64,000 bases of DNA from Clavulina sp. PMI_390 (taxonomy: Eukaryota; Basidiomycota; Agaricomycetes; Cantharellales; Hydnaceae): the NCBI GenBank assembly GCA_015039315.1, contig WIDE01000006.1, forward strand, positions 490,585 through 554,584, given 5' to 3'. The notes under the pieces were generated by a model that worked only from the letters and a program-made list of their open reading frames with translations, ran no database searches and had not been told where the DNA came from. A program made the translations under genes and the position numbers. Shown here piece after piece: positions 35,066-48,457 of this stretch; within the stretch, counting starts at the first letter, position 1; each line of letters opens with the position of its first letter.

Positions 35066-38000
35066 TTAGTGATTTCCATCATGTTTGCTGAGCGCCTGTA
35101 GCTGGACAAGCTCGTAACTGCAAAAAGAACGTCAATTAGTATGAAAGCTACTTAAAGGTGGCAGGGATACTTACTAGCCGCCTCTAAGTTTCAACCTGTA
35201 ACAAGAGAGCCAAAGTTAGCAAGATCAATTGAAGGGGAACACATCATACACGTACAGTTCGTCATGTGTACCAGCTTCAGACACTCTGCCCTCCTTGATA
35301 TAGAAGCTGGATCGAACTCGATTAGGGCCAATAGTCACCAGGATTGGAAGTGAACTAGTACTCACATGCGGTCAGCATTCTGGATGGTAGAAAGACGGTG
35401 CGCGATTGCAATGGTGGTGCGACCTTTAGCAGCGTTGTCGAGGGCCTGGAAATCGCGATCAATCAGTAACACATAGTCGTCAAGGGCCATATCTAAGCTT
35501 ACCGCTTGGACGACCTTCTCGGATGTAGAGTCGAGAGCAGAAGTGGCTTCATCCAGCAAGAGAACCTTGGGGTTTCGCAGAAGGGCGCGAGCGATTGCAA
35601 TACGTTCTATAGCCAGACTATGGTAAGTACGCGAGCATTAAGGTAACAGAAAAGACCCTCACGTTTCTGACCGCCAGAGAGTTGTGAGCCCTTCCCTCCA
35701 ACTTCAGTTTCGAATCCTTGAGGAAGCGAAGTGATGAAGTCGTAGATATTAGCTACTCAGGGAGAACAGTTAGGATTCGAATTAGGTCATGAGCAGTTAG
35801 AACTATGAACTCGCCATCTTTGCAAGCCTGATCAATTTCCTCTTGCGTAACTTCCTCTGCAGGTTTGGACGAGCCTAGAAGAATGTTGAACCTGACAGTC
35901 CCAGCATACAGTGTAGGCTCTTGCGAGACCAGTGCGATATGGCGACGATATCCTTGCACGTTCAGCTGAGAAATGTCCTCGCCGTCCAACTGTAGAATCA
36001 TGTAAGCTAACTTCGTGGAATATATGAGAAACTGCGGCCTCACCAGAACTTGACCAGCTTGTGGGTCATAGAAGCGCTCAACAAGTTGAATACTGTCGCG
36101 CACCGATCAGTAAAAGCCAATCCATGGAGGACGAAACGTTGTAACTTACACTGTCGACTTTCCACTTCCCGAAGCACCGACAATAGCGACGTACGAGCCG
36201 GGTTTGATCGAAAGATTCAGGCCGCGGAGGACGCGAACGCCGGGACGGGTAGCTGAAATAAAGGCCTATCAGCCATCTTGACCGATAAAGGAAAGAAAAA
36301 AAACGCACGATAGCGGAAGTGCACATCTCTGAGCTCGATATGACCAGAGACAGTCTCCATAACCTTTCCTTCCGTCGATTCTGCGTTGATCTCAGGCACG
36401 TTGTCGAACAGGCGCAGCATATCTTCACCAGCTCCTTTGGCTGAAGAAATATCGGGTACGAAAGAGAAGATGTTCCCGGCCTGGATAGCACCGAACGTCA
36501 CTCCCATCAAACCTAAAAGGGGCCAGGCAATCTCAGTATGCGGTTACAAAAAACCTCTGAGCGTACGCACAGATGAAGAATGCCTTGGTGCTGTAGGACA
36601 AATCGGCGACGAGGCGGCTGCCGTACCAGAAGACCTGGGACAAACAGCGTCAACAACGGATTCATCGTGCTATTCCAACAAGTATGCTTACCAGCGAGAT
36701 AGCATAGAACTGCATGCTCTGCGCTAGGGCGTACAGAGCACAACTCCAGATAGCAGTGCGATTGGATCGCTTCAGAGGAAGCTCCAAGCTATCGCTGTAC
36801 TCCTGCCAGCACCCATGCTCACGGGTGAGTGAGGCCACGGTCTTGATAGCGCCTGCAGCCTCTAGGGCGAGTTGCGCGCTCGCCTCGTGCTCTCGCTTGT
36901 TGGTTTGATCCTTCAGAATAACAACTCGCTATTTCCAGGAAAGAAAGTCAAGAGGCATGCAAGTGAAACGATTATCATTCAATATCACTCACCAGTCTGA
37001 TGAACCCAGTACTCAGAAGCAGCGGGGTGATAGCTATCGCGATCAAATGTTAGCAGTGTGGCCCGCCTCTGCATTCAGAACGAACTGCACCCACCAATTC
37101 CAACCAAAGCCAACTTCCAGCCGAAGATACATCCAACAATGGCACCACCGACGATGGTGGCAATGCTCTGAATGATCGTACCGAGGGTGATACCTGCAAG
37201 ACCATTGACCTATACCACAAAATTTAGCCATCTCTCCTGGAGAACAAGGAATCGCAAGTGGACCTTTTGAGGCTACAAAAAATAATGTGATGAGAATGAG
37301 AGATGATATTCGGTAGCGCATAATGACTTACTGAATCCGACAGGTTGGAAACCAAGGCACCGGTCTAATGGAAAAGACAGTGAGGTGCGCCCACAACTCA
37401 CAGTAAGGAGTGCTTACTGAATGGTGTTCCTCATCAAACCACCCAACTGCAACAAATCATTGTTAGTGGGCAATATACCCGAGGTGAAATATTGACGCAC
37501 TGTCTTGTCTGAGGATGGCCTGGAAGGACATGCCCCGGAGTTTCTAGATAGGCGACAGCTCAGTGTGGGCCCCAAGGTTGACACTTTAGGAGAAGTATGA
37601 CCCACCCAAGTGAGGGTGGCAGCACCTTCTTTGAAGAAGACATGCTCGGCCCAGATTGCCACTACCAAACGTCATGTTATAACGACTGGTGCATAGGAAT
37701 AATACTGAAACTTACACGCAGCTCCAATTGAGATGATGAAGAACCACAAGGCATTCCGGTCACCTAGAGAATACCGCGCGTCAGAAACCAACCTAATATT
37801 TTTTCGAACAAAGCACCCACCGTTTTTCCGAAGTTCGGAACGATCTGTTGTCTGGAAACCTTGAATAGTGATACCATACACCAGGCCGAATCCAGGATAG
37901 ACGAGGCCATTAACTAGATGGAACCGGTAAATCAGCGCACACTATGGAATGGGCATGAAGAAAAGAATCACTTACGAATAGCACCAATGAAACCGAGGGC

Positions 38001-40934
38001 GTAGGTGAAATATCCCTCCCTGTTGAGGCTGCCAATCCGCTTGAAGAGGTAGTACAGGCTGAAGTGGACATCCTCCTCGTCTCCTGGCTTCTTCTTTCCG
38101 CTAAGGGCGAGACTCGCGAGAGATCGGCCACCAAGAGACCCAGTGCGTTCGAGTTTTTTGCTGTCGGCACCGCTACGGCCGCTCTTGCCACTACGGATAG
38201 ACTCGGCACGCTCCTTTTCAATCTCCTCGACAGCAGAAATCTTCCTCTCCAGCGCAGTCATTTCGTCGACAACATCCTCCGGAGCTTGGGCGTTCTCAGC
38301 TTCTTTCTGCTCGCGGAGCTTCTGGGCACTGACGAGCCGGGCGTATGCACCGTCCTCCTGGCTGAGAAGCTCATCGTGCGTGCCGGATTCAATTAGTCCA
38401 CCTTCACCCATGACGTAGATGCAGTTGGCGTCTTTGATTGTGGAGAGACGGTGAGCGACGGTAATGGTGGTACGGCCTTCAGACGCCTTGTTCAGCGCAT
38501 CCTGCACAATGCCTTCGGACTGGGTATCGAGGGCGCTGGTAGCCTCGTCGAGAAGGAGGATCGCGGGGTCGCTAACAATAGCCCGAGCGATGGCGACACG
38601 TTCTAAACAAGGCAAAGAAATTAGTAGTCATTCCAGGGAGCTCGGACAATTGGCTCACGTTTTTGACCTCCAGATAGCAAGAATCCCCGTTCACCAACGT
38701 GAGTTTTATATCCGTCGGGAAGTTTCTCAATGAAGGTATCGGCGTTCGCCTTGACGCATGCAGAACGAATCAGCTTGTCCTTCTCCTCCTCCGATGCATG
38801 CTCCCAAGGTGTACCAACGAGGCCATGAGCAATGTTACCCCAAATAGTGGTGGCGAACAAGGTAGGCTCCTGCGAGACCAAGCCGATTTGACTACGAAGC
38901 CACTTGACGTTGAGCTCCTTGAGGTTGACGCCATCCAAGGCAACAACACCAGAGTCGGGGTCGTAGAAACGCTCAACGAGGGACACGATGGTTGATTTGC
39001 CACTTCCCGAGGCCCCGACGAGTGCCGAGGTCGTGCCAGCTTTGAAATCGATGGTGAGACCGTTCAGGATAGGGACCTCAGGACGAGAGGGATAGTTGAA
39101 GTAGACATCGGTAACAGTGATATCGCCTTTGACACGCTCCAGCTTCCTCCCTCCAGTATCCTCGCTGTCGATGCTAGGAACCCGGTCAATGGTAGCGAAG
39201 ATCTTGGCCGCAGCAGCTTGGGCTCGACCGACCGCTATGGCAACAGTGTAAGGCACATGGAATTCTGTGAGGTTCAGTAACATACCTTCAAGCTCGGGGG
39301 CGAGCTGGGCGAGAGAGAACGATCCAATGAGGATAGACATGAAACTATTCACGTGCAGGGGGCCAGATTAGTGCATATCGTTTAGAGACCCAAAGCGGAG
39401 TGAGAAGCGTACACATTGATTACGGTCCCCACATTTCCTGTCACGGAGTGGCTGATCAGTTTCACCTCACTTTTTCACAACAATAGACAGAACTAACCGT
39501 GTCCTTGCAGAATGAGGGTTGTGCCAAAGCTGAATGCCAAGCCGTAGGCGGCGTAGATAATAAAGAAGAAGACACCCATCCCTGCTCCACTGACCACAGC
39601 CACTTTGGTATCCGCCGAGAAAGCTTTGTCAATGTACGTGCCATAGACCTTCGCGAGTCGGGTCTGGGTTCCAAAGGCTTGGGCCGTTCGGATTGTGGAG
39701 ATGACTTCCTCAGCGAAGGATCCACCATCAGCAACAGCATTAAGGGATTGACTAGGACAGCAACCATAAGCCTGGCACATGACAGGGAAGGGAAAATAGG
39801 CTCACGTAACATATCGGCCAGTGATTTTCTGCATGATAGTTCCAGTGATCATGATGCAGGGAAGGATGGAACTGAGGGCGAGGGCCAGACGCCAGGAGCG
39901 GGCGTATGCGACTGTCCAGATGATGTATGAGATCGAGCATTTAGTTCTTAGAACACACAAGCTAGCTTACGGATGAAACCACACCCAAAGGCGCCAGTAA
40001 ATGACGCTGCCAATGCGACTTTTTCCGAGATACCTTGCTGAATCAAGTCTGATAGTCGCAAGGTCAATAACGGCTTAGATGCACTTCCCTGTGCGTGATA
40101 TACTCACGCGTGTCAGTCTGGATTCTGGTAGCCACCTCTCCAGCACCAAGTGTGTCGAAGAATGCGATTTCCTGACGCAGTACAGCCTTGAGGTATCGTT
40201 CACGGATTCGCTTCGAGTTGGTCTCTCCTGTCCATGTCCACTATAGATCAAACGGCAAGTTTTCGATGAGTCACCCAGTCAATCATTGTCCGCCAATGAA
40301 CCAAAGACTTACGATAATCATGTAAACGTAGGTAGCCAATCCTGCGCCGAGGCCAATCAAGACCAGGTACAGGGCGTCCATAGAGGCCTCATGACGAAAA
40401 GCGGCCTGAGCAGCTCCAAATGCAGCTTTTTGATCAGCCGTCGCGGTGCCGGCGATCACAGGACCCGCTGCGAGATGTATGGTGTGAGGACATTGGGTGG
40501 GGTCAGGAACGGGGCGGCAACAATTACGCACCGGTGATTCCGAAGTTGACGAAGGAATTCGTCAATCGACCGAACAGCAACGAAAGTAGCGGCTATACAG
40601 ATGCGAGTGAAGGGGGATGGGGAGGCTCGATGGGTCAGAAAGGAATGTCGAGCGAGTGGGCGGCAAACAACAAATTGTTGGAACCGACCTGGGCAGCTCC
40701 GGCACAGACCGCACAGAACAATCCAATCGCGTTGAGCGTGATTTCGAGCTTGGTCGCGAATCGGAAGAGGTCAAAGAAGGAGACGGGTTTGAGGGCGGGC
40801 GCAGCAGTGCTAGCGCCAGGTGCCACTTCCTTGCCATCGGAAGGGATGTTAATCTTGGTGTCGCCCTTTTCAACAGTCGAGTTGGCAGAGTTTGTCGGCG
40901 GGTCCTGAGTCTTCTCAGACGTGTCGTCAGGCAT
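35066..40934 (-). CDS. Full-length ABCB transporter (MDR/P-glycoprotein, Ste6-like)
   Basis: ATP-driven exporter with two TMD-NBD halves, about 1,300 residues over more than 15 exons. ATG at 40934 ([15 protein letters not shown]), stop TAA at 35066. NBD1 (38400-39160) has a Walker [10 protein letters not shown], a Q-loop VSQEPTLFA, a signature LLSGGQKQR split by an intron, and Walker [13 protein letters not shown]. The linker is charged, Ser-rich and coiled-coil-like (about 38090-38330, [17 protein letters not shown]). NBD2 (35066-36240) repeats the set: [18 protein letters not shown] (also split) and [15 protein letters not shown]. Membrane helices are seen in both halves, e.g. [20 protein letters not shown]. 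The family includes drug-efflux pumps and the a-factor exporter Ste6; which one this is cannot be told. Confidence 0.93.
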
Positions 40935-42178
40935 GGTGCCAAAGGAAAGAGAGAGAGCGGAAGGGTATGACGGGGGGAGGAGAAAAGAAAAGGAAAGTGG
41001 AGAGATCCAATATTTGGGAGCGAGCCAATAAGAAGGGAAATTGAACGAACCCAAAATGGGGGCGGTTCCGGTTCCGATGCCGTCACTTCGCAGGCCCTCG
41101 GCACCGAATCCTGAGCACGTTTTAGCCTGCTTCCTCGAGGAATGCAGGTCTCTTTTGGCAGGAATAACAGATAAAATTCTTAGAAAGGCTCTACCAGTAT
41201 CAATCAACAATGCCGAATACATTTTTTGGTATTTTTCGACACTTTTCTCGTTTCAGTTCCCATTTCGTTCGGGGCCCGAGACGTGGCGGCCAAGCCAGAT
41301 TCGGCAAACTGGATTCCGCGTCCAAAAACTTGACGTCTCTCAAAAGGTCAGAAAGTGAATTATCGGTGGCACCAGGCTCGCTTCGGAGCGCTTCTAGGTA
41401 TATGAGGGAGCTATTGGCAGCTGAAATCAGCTTCAATTGTGCGCAGCTGCGTCAGCGGAGCTTCCGCTATCTCTTCCGTTCCTGTTCCGGGCATTCCAGA
41501 GCATAGACGGAACGACGGGTCCCTCAAAGGATAGTAACTGCGGATGATGGAAGTGCTGTCATGGACAAGTGGTCATCCCTTGGGCCGTCGGTTACTATCC
41601 CATTGCAGACCTTTTCATTTGCTCATCACTGATGACCTTCTGCTTTTCGCAAGTCGTAAGTCATTTTATGGTTGGGGACGCAACACAACGTGCGATGCGT
41701 TCCGGCGATCCTCCCAAAATGCAACCATTAAGTGGCTCCTACAGTTTGCTTGATCTATTGCTTGCGACTGAAAATATGGGCACATCCCCATCGTGGGTGA
41801 CGTTACATTCGGCCCTTGATAACGCATACGGCCCTCGAGCAAGGCTTGGGAGCAGCTAAATGCGCTGTCAGACTATCTCAAATAAGCCGCGATTGCATCT
41901 CGTCCCTTCCTTGAGTCATCGAGGCTTGCGTTGCGTGGAACTTCGGTGAAACAGGCGACATGGCGTGGCGCGGCACCGGTGTCCACACGTGCAAAGCAAA
42001 GCTAAATCCGGTCACCCCATTGAAGCGCGTCAAGCGCCGAACGCGACGACGTGGAACCTCCCCTATACCCGCCTCTCTGGTATTCATCTTGTCATCATAC
42101 ACTAGTGCGCACCTTGTGGCCACGATATCGCCCACCCTTTCCCACTCATAGCGCGGATCTGCGGTGTCAAAACCGAAT
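40935..42178. other. 1.2-kb divergent intergenic region, ABC transporter / OSBP
   Basis: One of the longest gene-free stretches here. The CT-rich leader of the ABC gene (purine-rich on plus) spans about 40940-41040. Open frames at 41041-42258 are short and overlap on both strands; none resembles a protein. Its length would suit complex regulation of the transporter, which is inference. Confidence 0.55.
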
Positions 42179-45100
42179 ATGCATGGGAACCCGAGTGATC
42201 CCCAGCAGTCTGCAATGTCAGCACTCGCAGCACAGACATTCGTAAGTGCTCGGACCAATAGGTTCTAGGCTAACTGCTAGGCTTATAACTGGTCTTCTGT
42301 GTAGTTGGCCCATGTCATATGCGAAGGATGGGTCCTCAAGAAACGTCGCAAGAAGATGCAGGGTGAGCGCGGTCCTTATTCTGGTGACGGACCTACATTT
42401 CTCACTATTACTCTGTCGCTTTTTTTCTACGTGATGCTACCCATATTATCCACTATACCATTCGTACTCTGTATCGTATGATTCCTCAGGCTTTGCACGT
42501 CGATACTTTGTGCTCAAAACCGATGGGGTGCTGATGTACAGCACTCAACCCGGATCGACCCCTCGTGACAGTATACCCCTTCGCCTTGCTACAATAACCT
42601 CTTCGGGGCGTTCAGACCAGATTACTGTCGACAGTGGCACAAAGACGTTTCACATTCGGTGCTTCACACCTGGCGACTTTAACAAATGGATGACCGCTTT
42701 CCGGTGGGCTTTTAGCAACCCCTTATTGGAACTTTCTGTGCATTACTCAACCATGGCTTCAGAACGTTCGAAGCCCCGGCTGCTGGGGAGGGTGTGGACC
42801 CTGATGACACTGCGACTGAAAGGGGTTCCATCTCAGGGGGCAGCACCTTGCACAACTATGCCGATCGTCTCATGGCTATCGTTCACCAGATGGATCTTAC
42901 GATTGCTGAGCTAGAGGCGACTACTATCCCGACCTATCACCATCCGCCTTCCCCTAATCCTGAGCTCAATGCATCGACCCTCAGCAAGAAGCGCTCGACG
43001 AACAATTTACGGTCGAAAAAAGAAAAGGAAGAGAAGGATGGCCATCATGGGAAAGGAGATCACGGTTTATTCAAAGTCTTTCATCGTAAAGGTGAATTTA
43101 ACCTCTTGAACTTTACAAGAGCAAACTAACCAATTTTCACATGTAGGGTCGAACAACTCCGTCCCCACTGAACACACCCCTTCCGATACTCCTCCTTTGA
43201 CTCTTAATGGGTCTACACGATCTGGAGGGTCGACCCCATCGAGCCAAAACTTCCCTTTTTCGCTTCCATCGACGTCAAGCGCCACCTCTCCCACTTCCCT
43301 TGCTCCAGCTCAAACCGTCCAAACTCTTCGACGCCAGCACATTGAACTGATGTCCTTATGTGCCAATTTCCCCTTCCCTCCACCCTCGGAAGCTCCTGGA
43401 CAGTCGTTCAGCCCTTATGGGATGCACGAACTGCAACGGCTCCCCTCCCCGACTTCAAGAGGCATTCCCCTCGACCGACTGTTGACCACCCAATTGTCGT
43501 CTGGAAACATCTCTGCGTTGACACCACGCTCGATGGCTTCCCGCTCTTCTTTTGCTCCTTTGCGTCGCCCGATGTCCCTCAACACCGTCGGCTCGGGTGG
43601 TGACTCTATCTTCTTTGATGCTGAAGACGGGGGGCTAGAGTTCATCGATATTGACGGTGATGAGGAGGGTAGTGAGGACTCCGTAAGGACAGATGCTCAG
43701 AGGTCCACACATGCACCCACCATCATCCTCGATAAAACAACACCCAGGCCATCTCTTGGTCCCAGCAGTGAGGAGCCCGACGAGATTACCATCCCAGACG
43801 AAGCTCATCACGAGGACGACCTCCCTACTCCCATATCTGGTCAACATCCCCAGAGCCAAGAAGCTAGACCATCATCCGCCTCAATGACCTCGTCTACCTC
43901 TAGCTCTTCCGCTTCCACCGGTTCTCCAGACCCCGGGACAAGACCCACTTTGGGAAGTGTGCTATCCAATGTGTCCTCGTCCTCCACTGTGTCTATGCAC
44001 AGCTCGATCCCAGAACACGGCTCCACGCCTGCAACAGCCCCTCCTGGGAAAGCAGTTGTTGTCCGAAGAACAGCACTCCCTGCACCGACAAGCGGAGAGC
44101 AAATGAGTTTGTTCACGATGCTCAAGCGGAACATCGGAAAGGTATATACTGTGAATGTTCATAGCTGGACTGGGTACTAACTAGGTGCCCATAATAGGAC
44201 TTGGCGACAGTTGCATTCCCCGTTACGTTAGTGCAGTCCGTACATTTCGATGGAGCCCGGCTTTCTTACGCTTACTGGCAATAGATTCAACGAGCCACTC
44301 AGTCTTCTTCAGCAGTAAGTCTGCATCCTGCGTCTCCTTAGGCTAAGTACTCATGCTTCGATGTTAGCGCCGCTGAGGATCTCGAGTATTTGGATGTGAT
44401 TGAGAAAGCAGTGGAAGAGAAGGATCCTGTGGTCCGCCTTGCCTTTGTAGCTGCATTCGCCGTATCTGGTTATGCTTGCACCAAACTACGAGCCAGCCGG
44501 AAACCATTGTATGTCTGCCCTTCAACTTTATTCTCAGTTATCCTCCTAACAATTTACTCCTAGCAACCCCCTCCTTGGAGAGACGTTTGAAGATATCCGG
44601 TACAACTTTGTGTCCGAGAAAGTCTCACACCACCCTCCTGTAGTTGCGTGTCATGCACATGGTGACGGCTGGGAGTTTTGGTCGACGAGTGGTGCCAAGA
44701 ACAAATTCTGGGGTAGGTCAAATGTCGTGAGGCTCATCGTCCACTATTGACGAATTTGTCGCTACAGGCAAATCCTTGGAGATTATTCCGGTTGGAACCA
44801 CCTACCTCAAAATTGGAGACGAAACTTACTCCTGGTCAGTAGTTCAGCCAGTCCATATCTCCTCACTTGCTTACGCTTATCTGGCAATCAGGCAAAAACC
44901 CTCATCATTTATGCGTAACCTTATCGCTGGGGAAAAATATCTGGAGCACTGTGGCTTCATGACAATCCACACCTCATCCTCATCGCTACACTGCACCTTG
45001 GAGTTCAAGGAGGGTGGGTTCTGGGGGACGAACAAGGATGAGGTATTCGGCAAAATTATCGGTGCTGAGGGTCACAATGACGTCGAGCTACGAGGGAGAT

Positions 45101-45513
45101 GGAATACCGGCATGTCTCGCTTCCTGGATCCCTTCGGCTCACATCTCCATGTGCTCTGGCGCGCCGCTCCCCTCCCCGATGACGCCATTGATTATTATGG
45201 CTTCACACACTTTGCCATCGAGCTCAACGAAACCACAGACGACATCCGCGACTTTATCCCCCCGACGGACTCGCGGCTGAGGCCAGATCAGAGGGCACTC
45301 GAGAATGGCAATGTGGAGCTGGCTGAGAGTGAAAAGGCTCGTGTAGAGGAAGCTCAGCGCGAGCGAAGAAAGGCACGTGCCGATAACGGCGAGACCTACA
45401 CACCGAAGTGGTTCCGACCAAAAGCAGGGGCCCCCAATGAATGGGAGTATGCTGGGGGCTATTGGGAGGCGAGGGAGAGGCGTGACTGGGGCGAGCTCGA
45501 AACGCTGTGGTGA
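42179..45513 (+). CDS. Oxysterol-binding protein with PH domain (Osh3/OSBP-like)
   Basis: Lipid-transfer protein for sterol or PI4P at membrane contact sites, about 900 residues. Two in-frame ATGs exist, 42179 and 42215; the first has the better context (A at -3). A PH domain spans the first four exons ([20 protein letters not shown], then [19 protein letters not shown]). A basic patch and a long Ser/Pro-rich disordered region (43150-44140) follow, with [20 protein letters not shown]. That stretch resembles, but does not exactly match, an acidic FFAT motif. The ORD starts near 44200 (FNEPLSLLQ) and contains [12 protein letters not shown] and the family fingerprint EKVSHHPPV, ending TPKWFRPK and the stop at 45513. 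No ankyrin repeats and no GOLD domain are seen. Confidence 0.9.
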
Positions 45514-45803
45514 TTTACGATTTCTTCTGGTTATTCAATTTTAGTAGTTTTCATCTGTTACATGCTTTACAAACATAAACCCAACCCCAAGATTACTGTA
45601 GGATCTTATAATGCCAGCTACTCTCCAAGCTTTTCTTTTTACTTGTCGCGAGACTGTGTATCCTTTTTTGGAAGGCGCTTGCTTTGTCACGAGACCCCGC
45701 GTCACATCGACACATCCCGAACACCAACGGACATCGCATTCTCCAGGAACTCTGCTAGAGGAAAACCGAATCGTTACAGAATAAACCTCTATAGAGGATT
45801 GAG
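45514..45803. other. OSBP 3' flank and promoter of small membrane protein
   Basis: No coding signal; a short spacer between two plus-strand genes. Confidence 0.5.
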
Positions 45804-46585
45804 ATGTCCCAGAACGCCTTTACGTCCTTTGCGCGAGAGACGCAGTATCAGCCGCCTCCGGACTCCCGACCGCTTGTCGCTTCAACGTCGGCAAAGCCAA
45901 GTTGGTTTGCATCATCGCCTCAGGGGAACGGGCTAGGTGCGGAGACGTCGTATCAGGCAGGCGGCATCCCCTCCTGGAGCGACTCGTATGGGGGAGGCGG
46001 AGGCGAAGAGGGGCCTGAAGGCGCAGTCAACGAGTGGGAGACACGATTCGGGTGGAGAGTTGATATTGAGGCTGCTGTAGCTTACCTGCTGGGACCGATA
46101 TCAGGTGAGCGAACCCTTTAATGTACTATTTTCAATGCGAACCACTGATGGTGCTTGTGTGGATAGCACTGCTTGTTCTGGTGTTGGAGACTAAGAACGA
46201 CTACATAAGATTCCATGGTACCGTATATGCTTGCCATTCACTGCTATTAGAGATTCTCTAACCTCGAACTCTCATTAGGCTACCAATCCGCACTCTACTC
46301 CACCCCCGGTGTCGTTGGACTACTCCTTATGCGCTTCATTTTCCCCCGTTGGCTGTGGATCATGCTATTGCTTGGCTTCATTGGAAGCGTATTTGCCCTT
46401 GCGTGAGTGTCAGATAACCTCTTTCTGTTCAAGATCATCTCTGATTTTCATCTTCCTTGAACCATCTCACCAGCTTCCGAGCCTTCCAAGACGCAAACTC
46501 GAGTTCTATTGGCCATGGAGGACTGATACGCTACCATTTACCATACATTGGGCCGCTTGCTGATCGGTGGGTTGGAGAGGAGTAG
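45804..46585 (+). CDS. UPF0132/DUF4870-like (Tic20-like) small membrane protein
   Basis: Four exons (45804-46104, 46167-46217, 46279-46402, 46474-46585) sum to 588 bases, 195 residues. The first 90 residues are polar with a glycine run (SYGGGGGEEG). Then WRVDIEAAVAYLLGPISAL, LVLETKNDYIRFHGYQSAL and LWIMLLLGFIGSVFALAFRA form three or so membrane helices with the family's conserved charged loop (E-x-K-N-x-x-x-R-F-H-x-x-Q-S). The end is HLPYIGPLADRWVGEE. The family occurs in bacteria, archaea and fungi. Its function is unknown, and Tic20 resemblance does not imply protein import here. Confidence 0.8.
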
Positions 46586-46989
46586 AACAGTTCCTCGCTT
46601 GTGTTGTTCTTTCTACGCTTGTGTGCTCAATCTATGCCCATTCGTTGGCATTGGGACTGTTCGCTTGTACTTTTGTTGGGTTAATTAACTATTTTGGAGC
46701 GATTTGTCCCTCAAACCCCACACCATCTGTCATATCTTGGATCGCCTTCCGATCAAATGAAAACCTTCTCTGCTCGATCCAGGAAAGCGTTCATTGATGG
46801 TGGCCAGCACAAGGCTTCCGTGACCGACGGAGGTCGAACAGATAACTGTCAGTGTGACAGCCGCCTCGGAGTTCTCATTCCCCGACCCGTGGTTGCTGCA
46901 GCCTTGAGTTTTCGAAATTACTATAAAGCCACGAGCGACCATCATCGTACCACGATCCAGAAACCTCCCTCATTATATTTTTGAGCACA
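46586..46989. other. Intergenic before SurE-like gene
   Basis: The 404 bases contain a TTATATTTTT element about 15 bases before the SurE ATG. No coding exon recognised. Confidence 0.5.
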
Positions 46990-48457
46990 ATGACTTCAAC
47001 CTCATCGAAAATCCGAATCCTGCTCACCAATGATGATGGGCCACCCTCGAGGGACTCTCCATTCATCCTCGGTGAGACTCTTTAGCTCCATAGCCTCGAC
47101 GCGTTTGAATGTATCGCTTACGCATCAGATCTGATTAGGCCTATACTTGAGGCTAGTGGAAGCAGGTCTGTCAAAGTTTCGGAAGACTGTTGCTCAGCTC
47201 CATCTCATCTTGCCTATCATACAGGCCATGATGTCAAAGTTGTGATCCCAAGCGCCCAGAACTCTTGGATTGGTACGCCTGCTCCAATACATAGACTGCC
47301 CTATCTTTCTGAGTGTTCCACCACTGCAGGCAAAGCCTACCGTATCAAGGAAAAAATATTCGGCCGATACTATTACCCTCGCGTCCACGGTAGCGGTGAG
47401 TAACCTTCCTGTCATCCCTTCGTAACTTCGAATCATCATCTTTCGGTCTGTCACAGGAGTAAAGCCTGAAACTTCTGATGTATCGAGACCACTCAAGGAG
47501 GGCGAACTTGGAGAATGGATTCTTCTTGATGGCGTAAGTCAATACATCTTGGCTGTGTGATTCAAAAGACCCGTTTGGTCTCGTCTTACATTATCCTTCT
47601 GTCCTATGCTCCTTGGACGGCCACGTTAGACTCCAGCGACGTGCGCGAACATCGGCCTCCATAACCTATTTCCCGATCAGATCGATCTCGTGATTTCAGG
47701 TCCAAATCTTGGGCGCAATACTTCGTCTGCATTTGTGTTGTCGTCGGGAACTATCGGTGCAGCGATGTCGTCATCGCTCGCCATGGTTCGCAGCATTGCG
47801 CTTTCGTATGGTGTATTCTCGCGTCCAAGCCCTTCAGAATACGTTGACCCAGCACACGAGCTTGGCATACGTATCATTCACAAGTTATGGAACAATTGGG
47901 GTAGTGATCCTTCCAGTCCCCGTAATGGCGAGACGGAGCTCTATAACGTCAACATCCCCCTGGTCAAGGAACTCCTGAATCCCGGAAGTCTTGAGGTGGT
48001 ATGGACCACCATATGGAGGAATCAGTATGCTTCGGTATGTCCTGTGCAATAATAGTCGATCTCGCTCATGCTCACAAATTTCGACTTGTAGCTCTTCCAA
48101 GAGTACAAGTCAGATGTCTCTCCAGCCAGTCCTGACGCCCCTCCTGCGTCAACGGAACCAACTCTGAACCCTGATTCTTCCTCTCCCGCCCCACCTGCCG
48201 TGTCTGCACCTGCACTATCGTTCCACTTTGCCCCTACGATGGGCTCCCTCGTCAATCCGCCTCTTGAGTCATTACCATTCGGTTCAGATGCTTGGGCCGT
48301 GCACCATGCGAAGGCGAGCGTCACCCCGCTCCGAACTTCATTTGCAGAACCGGGTGAAGGGAGCTTCAGCAATTTCTTTGATGACGAACCGGCTGCTAAT
48401 GGGACTTCAAAAGGACCTGGTGGGATGGAGTTTGTCGGGCGGCCGTGGAAGCTGTAA
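46990..48457 (+). CDS. SurE-like 5'/3'-nucleotidase / acid phosphatase
   Basis: Metal-dependent phosphatase of the SurE family, about 360 residues in seven or so exons. The N-terminus IRILLTNDDGPPSRDSPFI carries the catalytic Asp pair. Later come AGHDVKVVIPSAQNSW (metal-binding Ser/Asn region) and LVISGPNLGRNTSSAFVLSSGTIGAAM, a textbook SurE block. After YNVNIPLV the C-terminal 120 residues are Pro/Ser-rich and end FVGRPWKL. Yeast Pby1 fuses SurE with a tubulin-tyrosine-ligase domain; here the frame stops at 48455-48457 with no such domain, so this is the SurE-only form. Exon phases agree at the first five junctions. Confidence 0.9.
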
